Shown: positions 25,918 through 33,948 of the stretch, piece after piece
How positions within the stretch are numbered: the stretch's first letter is position 1
How the letters are laid out: every line of letters starts with the position of its first letter
The notes under the pieces: model-generated
Told to the model about the DNA's origin: nothing
Databases searched by the model: none
What the model saw: only the letters and a program-made list of their open reading frames with translations
Assembly (NCBI RefSeq): GCF_900142805.1
Contig: NZ_FRCF01000010.1
Coordinates: 1 to 64,000 of the forward strand
Direction: 5' to 3'
Length of the DNA stretch: 64,000 bases
DNA from: Lacicoccus alkaliphilus DSM 16010
GTDB taxonomy: Bacteria; Bacillota; Bacilli; Staphylococcales; Salinicoccaceae
Position numbers and translations under genes: made by a program

Positions 25918-26757
25918 TTAATATTTGATATACTTGATGTACAAATGCGGCTTCCCCGTATCTTTGAAACACGCAAAGCCGACATGTTCGAACAACCTGT
26001 TGATGTCCTGATCCGCACTCGCCTCCACCGCCACAACGGATACGTTGTCCAGATTCTTCCTCACGAAAGTGCCGAGCTGCCTCAAGGCACTGGAAGCTAT
26101 CCCCCGTTTCCTCTCTTTGGCTTCAACGAAGAGATCATCCAGATGAAGTGTGCCCTCATCGATTGTTCCTTCAAGGTAACCAATAACTTCGTGATTATCA
26201 AGCACTATATCAATTTTCAAATGAGGCAGCGACCTTTTTGAATTCCTCCTCAGTTTGACATTGCTGACGTACTTTTGATCCAGGTCCAGATAATATAGGC
26301 GCTCCGGCCCCACCGGGCCGTCTTCTTTCGTCGCTGTATGGATGAAGCCCGCCCTTTCGTATAAGTTCCATGCTGCAGCATTCTTTGCATCCACTACGAG
26401 GTGAAGATGATCGAAATCGGAAAAATGCTCCTGAACGAAGATCGGCAGGTTCATGGCAACCTCCGTCCCATATCCTTTCCCTTGGACGTTTTCGTTGATG
26501 GACAGGGAGCGGACGAAGACCGCTTCTTTCACCGTATCATATCCTTCATGCCTGTAATGTTTGTGAAGGACAAAAAAACCGATGACTCCATCTTCCCCGC
26601 CCTCGACGACACACGGCAGGCGTTCTTCATCCTCTATGGCATCATCCAGCACTTCAAGCGGCAGACTGGTGTATTCAAGCTGTGCGCCGCTCAATTTAAA
26701 GTTCCCCAGTGCCGCCCTGTCCGCTTCTTTAAACGGACGTATCTTTAAATTATTCAT
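25918..26757 (-). CDS. Tandem GNAT acetyltransferase
   Basis: The 279-residue protein contains two GNAT domains in one chain. The first (about 1-160) has the acetyl-CoA loop VQGKGYGTE, and the second (about 175-275) has RKRGIASSAL. The first is preceded by the usual IRPFKEAD start. The acyl acceptor is unknown; double GNATs can have one active and one structural domain. Start ATG with AAGGGGA at 7 nt. It lies just upstream of rpoE on the same strand and diverges from the BCCT gene. Confidence 0.85.
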   Translation of the reverse strand: MNNLKIRPFKEADRAALGNFKLSGAQLEYTSLPLEVLDDAIEDEERLPCVVEGGEDGVIGFFVLHKHYRHEGYDTVKEAVFVRSLSINENVQGKGYGTEVAMNLPIFVQEHFSDFDHLHLVVDAKNAAAWNLYERAGFIHTATKEDGPVGPERLYYLDLDQKYVSNVKLRRNSKRSLPHLKIDIVLDNHEVIGYLEGTIDEGTLHLDDLFVEAKERKRGIASSALRQLGTFVRKNLDNVSVVAVEASADQDINRLFEHVGFACFKDTGKPHLYIKYIKY

Positions 26758-26858
26758 AATTGTGTCCCCTTTTTGACATATGAACTGTATTTGTTATGAT
26801 ACAGAATATACCTTTCCAGTCATACCATGGTCTATATAAAACATTACCTGAAATGCAA

Positions 26859-26887
26859 TTGAACAAACAAACAGTTTGGTATATAAT
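26859..26887 (+). promoter_or_regulatory. Promoter of the BCCT transporter leader
   Basis: TTGAAC (26859-26864) and TATAAT (26882-26887) are exactly 17 bp apart. Transcription would begin near 26894, leaving about 200 nt of leader before the BCCT start codon. Confidence 0.75.
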
Positions 26888-26919
26888 CCCCATATATTAT
26901 ACTGTTGAAGCGTTTCCTG

Positions 26920-26947
26920 CTGAATTATATTCATCAAAGTAATTCAG
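26920..26947 (+). promoter_or_regulatory. First leader hairpin upstream of BCCT gene
   Basis: Perfect 8-bp arms, CTGAATTA (26920-26927) and TAATTCAG (26940-26947), enclose a 12-base loop inside the predicted leader RNA. The role is unknown. Confidence 0.5.
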
Positions 26948-26986
26948 TTGACAATAATGAGCAGCAATTATCTCACCATCAGCGAA

Positions 26987-27022
26987 ATGTCGTTGGTACA
27001 GAGTACCAGCGGCATTTTTTTT
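26987..27022 (+). terminator. Intrinsic terminator inside the BCCT leader
   Basis: A 12-bp stem (26987-26998 and 27004-27015, two G-U pairs) with a CAGAG loop is followed by eight T. It lies after the promoter at 26859 and before the BCCT gene, so it can attenuate that gene. An alternative pairing of 26975-26985 with 26990-26997 would block it. Confidence 0.85.
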
Positions 27023-27096
27023 GGAATCACCGCAGAGCAACTCGGCAGTACTCGCAATCCATGGAAAGCTGAAAAAATCTTATGGAGGTCTTCTTA

Positions 27097-28683
27097 ATGA
27101 GCAAAGGAAATGATCAGGAAAATACTAAGGATCCGGCCCACCGTAAACCATCGGCCGGAGACGGCAACAAGCTGGGCACCGTATTCTGGGGGGCAGGCGG
27201 AGTCATTGCACTTGCAGCCCTGATGGCCATAATTTTTCCGGAAACAGTGGAAAATGCATCTTATGAGGTTTACGACACAATTGCGCGCAACTTCAACTGG
27301 TTGTTCCTAATCAGTGTATTCGGTTTTGGCATGTTTCTATTATTCCTTGCGATTTCACCATACGGCCGCGTGAAGCTGGGATCTGATGATTCAAAGCCTG
27401 AGTTTTCATTCCGTTCGTGGATAGGAATGCTCTTTTCAAGCGGGCTGGGCGTCGGTCTTGTATTCTACGGGGTTGCTGAACCTATGGAACATTTCATGAT
27501 CGCGCCCTTCCCGGGCGGAGAGGTGGAAACTTATGAAGCGGCAAGGATGGCCATGGGCTATACATTTTTCCACTGGGGTATCTCCCAGTGGTCCATATTC
27601 GGTGTAGCAGGTCTTGCCATCGGCTACAGCCAGTACCGTAAAAACAAAAACGGTATGGTATCGACTTCCCTTGAACCATTATTTGGAAAAAATTACAATC
27701 AGCCTTCCAGAAGGCTGATCGATATTCTCGCTGTCATAGCGACAATCACTGGGATGTCGACCTCAATAGGTCTCGGGATACTTCAGATGGACGGCGGGCT
27801 GAATTTTGCATTCGGACTGCCATCAGGACCGGCCACTCAGATCACCCTGACCGTTTTGATAATCATTCTGTTCCTTTTCTCGACCATCACCGGACTTAAA
27901 AGGGGCATCAAATGGCTGAGCAACCTGAACATGGCGCTTGCGCTGATGTTGACGCTGTTCGTTTTATTCATGGGTCCTTTCACTTTCATAATGGAAACCT
28001 TCGTGCTCGGCATTGGAGATTACCTGAGGAACTATGTGGGATATTCCCTGAGGACACAACCTTATTCGGGAGATTCATGGGTTCAGGACTGGACAGTCTT
28101 CTACTGGGCATGGGTCATCGCATGGAGCCCGTTCATCGGTTCATTCGTCGCCAGGGTGTCCAAAGGACGTACAATCCGTGAATATGTCCTGGGCATACTG
28201 ATCGTTCCGCCGGTGCTTTCATTCCTGTGGATTGCGGCGCTCGGCGGGACTGCAATGTATTCCGACTTATTCAATGGTACGAACATCGGGGAGATCGTCC
28301 TGGATAATCAGACGGCAGCACTCTTCACCATGTTCGATCAGCTGCCGATGACAGCAATCACGTCGGCCATTGCAATCATCCTGATTTTCACTTTCCTTGT
28401 GACTTCTGCGGATTCGGCAACATTCGTCGTTGCAGGCATGACATCCGGAAACACTGAAAATCCAATTCTCAGATTAAAAGTATTATGGGGACTGCTTCTC
28501 GGTTTCCTGACGATTTCATTGATCCTTGCAGGCGGACTCAGCAGTTTACAGGCAGCTTCACTGCTCGCCGGCCTGCCGTTCACGATCATTTTGATATTGA
28601 TGATATTCTCGGTATCGAAAGCTTTGAGACGGGAAACCAATGATGCAATGAAGAGACGTCCAAAAAAGACAAAACTTAAATAA
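27097..28683 (+). CDS. BCCT-family transporter, probably glycine betaine/choline
   Basis: This 528-residue inner-membrane protein has about twelve hydrophobic segments. It contains the BCCT signature in the eighth segment, WTVFYWAWVIAWSPF then FVARVSKGRT, with the Trp residues that cage quaternary amines. The family (OpuD, BetP, BetT) brings in betaine, choline or carnitine for osmoprotection using sodium or proton gradients; the exact substrate is open. The basic C-terminus may sense osmotic state, as in BetP. The ATG at 27097 has GGAGG at 8 nt; an upstream ATG at 27082 overlaps it. Preceded by an attenuator-like leader and followed by a terminator. Confidence 0.92.
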   Translation: MSKGNDQENTKDPAHRKPSAGDGNKLGTVFWGAGGVIALAALMAIIFPETVENASYEVYDTIARNFNWLFLISVFGFGMFLLFLAISPYGRVKLGSDDSKPEFSFRSWIGMLFSSGLGVGLVFYGVAEPMEHFMIAPFPGGEVETYEAARMAMGYTFFHWGISQWSIFGVAGLAIGYSQYRKNKNGMVSTSLEPLFGKNYNQPSRRLIDILAVIATITGMSTSIGLGILQMDGGLNFAFGLPSGPATQITLTVLIIILFLFSTITGLKRGIKWLSNLNMALALMLTLFVLFMGPFTFIMETFVLGIGDYLRNYVGYSLRTQPYSGDSWVQDWTVFYWAWVIAWSPFIGSFVARVSKGRTIREYVLGILIVPPVLSFLWIAALGGTAMYSDLFNGTNIGEIVLDNQTAALFTMFDQLPMTAITSAIAIILIFTFLVTSADSATFVVAGMTSGNTENPILRLKVLWGLLLGFLTISLILAGGLSSLQAASLLAGLPFTIILILMIFSVSKALRRETNDAMKRRPKKTKLK

Positions 28684-28697
28684 TTATACAAAATAAT

Positions 28698-28735
28698 AAA
28701 TGTCATTGGTATACTATTGCCAATGACATTTTTTT
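28698..28735 (+). terminator. Terminator of the BCCT gene
   Basis: A perfect 12-bp stem (28698-28709 and 28720-28731) with a 10-base loop runs into a stretch of T. Its 5' arm nearly repeats that of the terminator at 26987. Confidence 0.9.
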
Positions 28736-28747
28736 GGGGGCAAATGT

Positions 28748-29548
28748 ATGAAGATAGGGATCGATGCCGGGGGCACTCTGTTGAAAATCGTATATATCAG
28801 TGAAGAGGAAACGGTTTACAGAAAGGTATCCTCTTTACACATAGACGATTTCATAGAGGAACTGAACCGTGAACATCCAAAAGCGGATATACGCATCACC
28901 GGCGGCAAAGCCGGGTACATGAGCCGCAAACTGAATCACGAGGTGAGGCACTCCATCGAGTTTGATGCGACTTATACAGGGCTTAAGCACTTGATGAAAG
29001 AACAGGGTATACATATTGATAGGTTCGTCTATCTGAATGTCGGCACCGGCACCTCCTTCCACCAGGCCGACGCCGACGGACAGAGAAGAGCCGGCGGCAC
29101 GGGGGTCGGGGGCGGCACTCTGATGGGGCTGTCGTACCTTCTGACGGGTGTCCGGGATTTCAAGAGTATCATTTCACTGGCCAAAGAAGGCAACCGTGAT
29201 GCAATCGACCTGAAAGTCCATCATATATATGCGGGTGACGCCTCTCCCATACCCGGAGACCTCACGGCAAGCAACTTCGGCAACGTACAGCCGGGGGACA
29301 GGGAAAAAGCCCGGCATGCCGATGAACTGCAGGCGGTCATCGGACTTGTCGCTGAGACCGTCAGCACGATAGGCATCAATCTGGCTGCCGGCTTTGATAC
29401 AGAGGATATCATTTTCATCGGTTCCACCCTGCTGGACAATGATGTGATGATTGATATCATAAACCACTATGTATCATTGAAGGGCATGAAGCCGCACTTC
29501 ATTGAAAATGGCGAATTTTCCGGAGCACTCGGTGTATTGCTGAGCTGA
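28748..29548 (+). CDS. coaW: Type II pantothenate kinase
   Basis: CoaW phosphorylates pantothenate, the first step to coenzyme A. The type II (staphylococcal) form is not feedback-inhibited by CoA. The 266 residues show the phosphate loop DAGGT (6-10), NVGTGTS and the Gly-rich GGTGVGGGT segment. The ATG has a GGGGG site. S. aureus likewise has coaW near pyrG-rpoE. It starts 13 nt after the terminator of the BCCT gene. Confidence 0.94.
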   Translation: MKIGIDAGGTLLKIVYISEEETVYRKVSSLHIDDFIEELNREHPKADIRITGGKAGYMSRKLNHEVRHSIEFDATYTGLKHLMKEQGIHIDRFVYLNVGTGTSFHQADADGQRRAGGTGVGGGTLMGLSYLLTGVRDFKSIISLAKEGNRDAIDLKVHHIYAGDASPIPGDLTASNFGNVQPGDREKARHADELQAVIGLVAETVSTIGINLAAGFDTEDIIFIGSTLLDNDVMIDIINHYVSLKGMKPHFIENGEFSGALGVLLS

Positions 29549-29616
29549 GGTCATGATGGTTTTTATCGGTCAGGTGCTTTAAAATAGATGTTAGAAGAGA
29601 TATCGGGAGGGGTTGG

Positions 29617-30234
29617 ATGAAGCTTTTACTATTATTGTTGATCATGCCTGTTCTATTCGTCTCATGTCTGAGTATGCTGACCGGAACGGAACCCGGTGAT
29701 GGCGAGGAAGACACGCCTGCCGGAGAAGAAACTGAGGAAGTTGAGGATACGGGTGAGACAGAAGAGGAAGAACAGGAGCCTCCGGAAGTGAATCCGGTGG
29801 ACGTCACTTCAGAGTCTTTCATCTCCAACTTTTTTACAGCCAGTTATGAGTACCGTACAATCTCACTCGGGTCAAGCTATGACTATATGGTGGCCACTCT
29901 GGGTGAGCCCGAAGGCAGCGGGGATCTGACTGATGGTGTATATTATCATTATGAACATATCGGATTCAATTTCCCGGCTGATGCGGAAGATGCGGACACT
30001 GCGGAACTGCACGTGGACGGCATCCTCATTTTTCCGGAAGAGTTCACCAAGATGGATGCCGTGGAAAATTACGGCTGGCCGACTGAAGATGATGTGGGGA
30101 ACTTCAGGATGCTTTATGACAGCGATCCCGACAACGGTTACTACATCATGATGCCTTATGACCATGAAGACTATATCGAAGCACTGCTTCTGCATAATGA
30201 GGATTTCCAGGATACATCACTCTCTGAAGACTAA
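29617..30234 (+). CDS. Lipoprotein of unknown function
   Basis: The 205-residue protein has a lipoprotein signal (residues 1-17, lipobox F-V-S-C with Cys17), then a very acidic Glu/Thr/Pro linker (about 22-60), then a compact domain (about 65-200) rich in Tyr, Asp and Gly. It would be anchored to the outer face of the membrane. Acidic linkers of this sort fit a halophilic life style. I do not recognise the domain. Start ATG with GGGAGGGG. Confidence 0.75.
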   Translation: MKLLLLLLIMPVLFVSCLSMLTGTEPGDGEEDTPAGEETEEVEDTGETEEEEQEPPEVNPVDVTSESFISNFFTASYEYRTISLGSSYDYMVATLGEPEGSGDLTDGVYYHYEHIGFNFPADAEDADTAELHVDGILIFPEEFTKMDAVENYGWPTEDDVGNFRMLYDSDPDNGYYIMMPYDHEDYIEALLLHNEDFQDTSLSED

Positions 30235-30265
30235 AAGATGCAGCTCAATATGAGCTGCATCTTTT
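30233..30265. terminator. Bidirectional terminator between lipoprotein and osmC-family gene
   Basis: A perfect 15-bp stem (30233-30247 and 30251-30265) with a 3-base loop overlaps the end of both converging genes. Confidence 0.92.
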
Positions 30266-30680
30266 ATATTTCTTCGCCGTTCAAAACCGCTTTTACAGTA
30301 AAATCCGCATTCAGTGAGTTCACTGCGGAACAGTACTTCTCATGCGATAACCTGACTGTACGGTTCAGGATTTTCGCCGGTACATCGCCATCCACACTTA
30401 CAGTGATCACCACATCCGTGAAGCGCTTAGGTTCAATCTCTGCACGCGTGCCGTCCAGCTCCAGCTCCAAATTCTCCACTTTGTCCATATGATGCCTCAT
30501 GATGACGCACATATCAATCCCCATGCAGCCGGCGACCCCGTGCAGGACCATTTCCATCGGTGACGGGGCGCTGCCGGAGCCACCCGCTTCTTTTCTTGCA
30601 TCCATTTTGACGGTATGTCCGGAGACGTCCGCCGTCGATTCAAATGAGATATCACCCTGCCATTTTGCATTGACCTTCAT
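30264..30680 (-). CDS. OsmC-family protein
   Basis: The 138-residue protein belongs to the OsmC/Ohr/YhfA superfamily. The two conserved cysteines are in VAGCMGID (about residue 52) and EKYCSAVNSL (about residue 117). OsmC and Ohr reduce organic hydroperoxides with these cysteines; YhfA-type members are less well understood, and this short form resembles them. It is cytoplasmic. It sits alone between two terminators or promoters. Confidence 0.88.
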   Translation of the reverse strand: MKVNAKWQGDISFESTADVSGHTVKMDARKEAGGSGSAPSPMEMVLHGVAGCMGIDMCVIMRHHMDKVENLELELDGTRAEIEPKRFTDVVITVSVDGDVPAKILNRTVRLSHEKYCSAVNSLNADFTVKAVLNGEEI

Positions 30681-30716
30681 TTTGATTCCTCCACTTTATA
30701 TTAGTCATACATCATA

Positions 30717-31940
30717 TTACTGGAAAAAACTCGTCACTGCATCAATGAAACTGTATAGACCTAAAAATGTCACAACCGCCGTGACGATCCATCCTGCGAC
30801 ATTCAAAGCTGTCGAGTTTTTAAAATCGCCCATCAGACCTTTCTTATTGATTACGATCATTATGAATATTGCGATGAGCGGCAGGATCATTCCATTCAGC
30901 GCCTGGGCAATCAATAATACTTCCAACGGCTCGAATCCGAGTGCCGAAGTGATGATGCCGATGATGATTACAAGACTGAAGACCATTTTATATTTCCTGT
31001 TCTGGAAACTGCCCTTCCAGCCCATGAAACTGCTGACTGTCGCCGCTGCCCCCATCGGTGAAGCGGTGGCTGAAGAGAAGCCTGCAGCGAACAGGCCGAC
31101 GCTGATGAATATGGGTGCCCATTCGCCCATCAGCGGCTCAAGCGGTGCAGCAAGTTCAACGATGCTTGTCACTTCCGTGCCCTGGATGAGGGCACCTGCT
31201 GTAATCAAGATCGCACCGGTGATCAGACCGCCGACGGTGATGGACAGGATGGTATCGAACCTTGCTTCACCCAGCTGGCTGGTATCCTGCCATTTTTCAC
31301 TTGCAGTCTGTGCATGTATGAAGAAGTTGTAGGGTACGACCGTGGTCCCGATCAGGGCGATCACCATCAGGGTGGACCCACTTGGAATAGTCGGGATGAA
31401 AGCACCCTGCAGCATTTCTAAAACATCCGGACCGGCGACGAACATCGTCGTGATGAATGTGATGCTCATGATGACGATGAAGAATACCATCATCTTTTCT
31501 ATGATTTTATAGCCGCCTGTCAGAGCCAATATCAATATGATGGCCCCAAGAACCGGTGCAACGATGTTTTCCGGAATATTGAATAAGTATGAAACTCCGA
31601 GTGAGGTGCCGAGCAGATCACCGGTGATATAGGCTGCACAACCCACCGCCACTGCAATCATGATGATGTATACCGAGACGAATTTCAGGAGTTTATTGGT
31701 GAACAGCTCCCTTATGTTTTCGCCAAGTCCCTGTTTCGTGACGATGCCGATCCTTGCGACCATTTCCTGAAGTATGATTGTCGCCACAATCGCAAAAACA
31801 ATCGTCCATAACAGTGCGAAGCCGAACCCTGCACCGGCCCTTGTCGCTGTGGTGACGGTGCCCGGCCCGATGAATGATGCCGTGATGATCGCTGCAGGCC
31901 CGATGGACCTCAATTTATCCATGATCGTTGATTTTGCCAT
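30717..31940 (-). CDS. Nramp-related divalent-cation transporter with atypical metal motifs
   Basis: The 407-residue membrane protein has about eleven hydrophobic segments in the Nramp/LeuT arrangement. The usual metal-binding motif DPGN of helix 1 reads IGPGTVTT, and the MPHN motif of helix 6 reads VPYN, so the selectivity Met is a Val. Such divergence is seen in Nramp relatives that do not carry manganese or iron, including magnesium transporters, so the substrate is uncertain. It is co-directional with the arginase-family gene 44 nt upstream. The ATG follows AGAGAGGT. Confidence 0.85.
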   Translation of the reverse strand: MAKSTIMDKLRSIGPAAIITASFIGPGTVTTATRAGAGFGFALLWTIVFAIVATIILQEMVARIGIVTKQGLGENIRELFTNKLLKFVSVYIIMIAVAVGCAAYITGDLLGTSLGVSYLFNIPENIVAPVLGAIILILALTGGYKIIEKMMVFFIVIMSITFITTMFVAGPDVLEMLQGAFIPTIPSGSTLMVIALIGTTVVPYNFFIHAQTASEKWQDTSQLGEARFDTILSITVGGLITGAILITAGALIQGTEVTSIVELAAPLEPLMGEWAPIFISVGLFAAGFSSATASPMGAAATVSSFMGWKGSFQNRKYKMVFSLVIIIGIITSALGFEPLEVLLIAQALNGMILPLIAIFIMIVINKKGLMGDFKNSTALNVAGWIVTAVVTFLGLYSFIDAVTSFFQ

Positions 31941-31963
31941 ACTCTCATACCTCTCTTTTTAAT

Positions 31964-31992
31964 AATAAATAGGAGATCACCTCCTATTTATT
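31964..31992 (-). terminator. Hairpin between arginase-family gene and Nramp-like gene
   Basis: Perfect 12-bp arms (31964-31975 and 31981-31992) with a 5-base loop overlap the stop codon of the upstream gene. The T-run on the minus strand is short and broken, so it may only partly terminate and set the ratio of the two products. Confidence 0.6.
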
Positions 31993-32931
31993 GTGGTGAT
32001 CTCCCTGAACGTGACCGGCGAGGACATAAAGCACCGCAGTGGATACGAAATGTGCGGAATTCTGGTTCGCATCCTGCATCGGATACACTTCCACGTAATC
32101 CATGCCGCATAGGCCGCGTTTGCCGAATTCATATATCATCGTGAGCAGTTCATATGAATTCAGTCCGTTGCCGTCCACCGGCCCCCCCGGGTTGAATGCA
32201 AAATCAAGCACGTCGCTGCAGATTGTCAGATAAACGACATCCACATCCTTTGCCGCCATATCATATATTTCGTTTGCGTACGCTCTCAAATCATCCTGCG
32301 CACGTATATCGTTGATCGTTAATGTGACCGCACCCGCCTCTTCAGCCGCTTTCCCGTTTTCAGGTTTGTTGCGCGGGCCTTTGATACCCGTATGGATCAT
32401 GCTTTCGTTCCTGATGCCCTCTGTTTCGTAAAGGCGCTTGAACGGCGTGCTGCGTGCATACTTGTCCCCTTCGAATTCCTCATTATTGTCGTAGTGGGAA
32501 TCCAGGTGGATGATGCCCACCTTCTTACCCGTCTTCGTCAGTGATTTAAGGATCGGATAAGTGACGCTGTGGTCACCGCCCAGACCGACCAGGAATTTAC
32601 CGCTGCTCCAAAGGTCGTCTGCAAATCCCTCAATGTTGTCCACCGTTTCCGGTACGTTATGCGGGTTGACTGCGACATCGCCCACATCCCCGAATGTCAG
32701 ATGGTCTTCAACGTTGATATGATCGAGTTCAGGAAGATAAGTGCTGTATCTCGCCGAAGAGAGGCGCATCTGTTTCGGGCCGAGCTCCACACCCGTGTAA
32801 TCTCCCCATGTACTCGAAGCCTCCCATGGTATGCCGTAGAAAATGACATCCGTATCGTACTCACCAGCATCAGTCAGATTTTTTGCACCGAGCATCGGCG
32901 GGGTGTTACCGTAAATATTTTTCTCAGCCAA
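31984..32931 (-). CDS. Arginase/agmatinase/formimidoylglutamase family hydrolase
   Basis: The 315-residue ureohydrolase fold is clear: GGDHS, LDSHYD, and TICSDVLDFAF, the places of the two-manganese ligands. In the third motif the first Asp of the usual D-x-D is Cys; from memory, Bacillota HutG enzymes also have Cys here. The first motif is agmatinase-like (GGDH, not the GGGHD of HutG). The substrate could be agmatine, guanidinobutyrate, guanidine or formimidoylglutamate. The start is a TTG with AAAGGAG at 9 nt. Next gene downstream is the Nramp-like transporter. No hut or speE gene is near. Confidence 0.85.
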   Translation of the reverse strand: MAEKNIYGNTPPMLGAKNLTDAGEYDTDVIFYGIPWEASSTWGDYTGVELGPKQMRLSSARYSTYLPELDHINVEDHLTFGDVGDVAVNPHNVPETVDNIEGFADDLWSSGKFLVGLGGDHSVTYPILKSLTKTGKKVGIIHLDSHYDNNEEFEGDKYARSTPFKRLYETEGIRNESMIHTGIKGPRNKPENGKAAEEAGAVTLTINDIRAQDDLRAYANEIYDMAAKDVDVVYLTICSDVLDFAFNPGGPVDGNGLNSYELLTMIYEFGKRGLCGMDYVEVYPMQDANQNSAHFVSTAVLYVLAGHVQGDHHNK

Positions 32932-33039
32932 GTCAAAACACTCCTTTGAATTATATATTAATCACATATCCTAATGTGTCATCTGCAAAACTATTATGCC
33001 CTGATTTTATGATTAAGTATTCAAAAAAATGCACTTTTC

Positions 33040-33387
33040 CTACTTTCCTTCAGCCGTTGCCTCATCAAATGCTTCCAACGCTTTACCGCCGTATACCATC
33101 CCGGGGCCGCCGCCCATGACGATGGCAACTTCCGCGACTTCCGCGATCTCCTGCCTCGTGGCCCCGAGTGCCACCAGTTTATTGATATGGTTCCCGATGC
33201 ATCCTTCGCACTTATCCGCGATCGCATATGTCAAAGCGACAATTTCTTTCGTCTTTTTATCCAGTGCACCTTCAGCATATGCTGAATTCTGCAGTTTTTT
33301 ATATTCCCTCATCGTTTCGGGGACCATTTCCTGTATCCGTTTCGTATTTGCCTGTGCACGGGTGTTAAGCGCTTTCCAAGAGTTCAT
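33040..33387 (-). CDS. Carboxymuconolactone decarboxylase/AhpD-like protein
   Basis: The 115-residue all-helical protein has the AhpD-type CEGC redox motif with the downstream His (KCEGCIGNH), which in AhpD reduces AhpC or lipoamide partners. A C-terminal GGGPGMVYGGKAL segment is typical of small CMD proteins. Role probably peroxide or thiol redox chemistry; the partner is unknown. The ATG has AAAGGTGA. The gene lies upstream of the arginase-family gene on the same strand with a 108-nt gap. Confidence 0.88.
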   Translation of the reverse strand: MNSWKALNTRAQANTKRIQEMVPETMREYKKLQNSAYAEGALDKKTKEIVALTYAIADKCEGCIGNHINKLVALGATRQEIAEVAEVAIVMGGGPGMVYGGKALEAFDEATAEGK

Positions 33388-33464
33388 CCGATCACCTTTC
33401 CTGACTTTTATTTTCTAAAATAATTTTACATGTCAAATATAACAATGTAATATCAAAAAGGGAA

Positions 33465-33492
33465 TTGACAAAGCTTTTATATGATGTATGAT
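33465..33492 (+). promoter_or_regulatory. Promoter of the DUF6176-like gene
   Basis: TTGACA (33465-33470) and TATGAT (33487-33492) are 16 bp apart, just ahead of the ribosome site of the gene at 33526. Confidence 0.75.
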
Positions 33493-33525
33493 GGGGAAAG
33501 TGAAATGGGAAAGGGAGGCTTGAAA

Positions 33526-33900
33526 ATGCAGGTGGAGTTGACGAAGTTCCGTATAAAACGGGACAAAAGCGAATTAGTGGATGAGTGGATGGAGTTCCTG
33601 AAACAAAATATGCAGGATGCACTGCTTTCACTGGACGGTGAAAAAATGTTCGTGGAAACGATCATGCGGGATACCATAGGTGATCGTGAGTATCTTTACT
33701 GGTATTCAATTCAAGCCGATGACGGCGAAACGAATTCCCGGGCTGCCGACTGTGTGGACCGCAGGCATATCGAATATTGGAACAAATGCATCGATAAGGC
33801 ATACCGTCCGAAGAACCTGAAAAATGAAGTCGTCATGATCCCGAGACGTCTCAAAGAATATATGAACACTTTGGAAAAAGAAGAACCCGTAGAAGTTTAA
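33526..33900 (+). CDS. Conserved protein, DUF6176-like
   Basis: This soluble protein of 124 residues has two halves rich in Trp, Glu and Lys. From memory it resembles DUF6176 family proteins of Bacillota, which have a dimeric alpha-beta barrel look; the function is unknown. GGGAGG lies 7 nt before the ATG at 33526; the upstream in-frame ATG at 33481 falls in the promoter. It ends in a strong terminator shared with the next gene. Confidence 0.7.
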   Translation: MQVELTKFRIKRDKSELVDEWMEFLKQNMQDALLSLDGEKMFVETIMRDTIGDREYLYWYSIQADDGETNSRAADCVDRRHIEYWNKCIDKAYRPKNLKNEVVMIPRRLKEYMNTLEKEEPVEV

Positions 33901-33905
33901 TGAAG

Positions 33906-33941
33906 AAAAGGCACCAATCCTCCGGAGGATTGGTGCCTTTT
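33906..33941. terminator. Bidirectional terminator
   Basis: A perfect 15-bp stem (33906-33920 and 33927-33941) has A and T runs on both sides. It serves the DUF6176-like gene and the converging small membrane protein gene. Confidence 0.92.
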
Positions 33942-33948
33942 TCACTCT

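Noticed and set aside
26881-27080. T-box or known riboswitch in the BCCT leader
   Set aside because: No T-box sequence (GGTGG-type antiterminator), and no SAM, lysine, purine, guanidine or glycine riboswitch core was recognised by eye.
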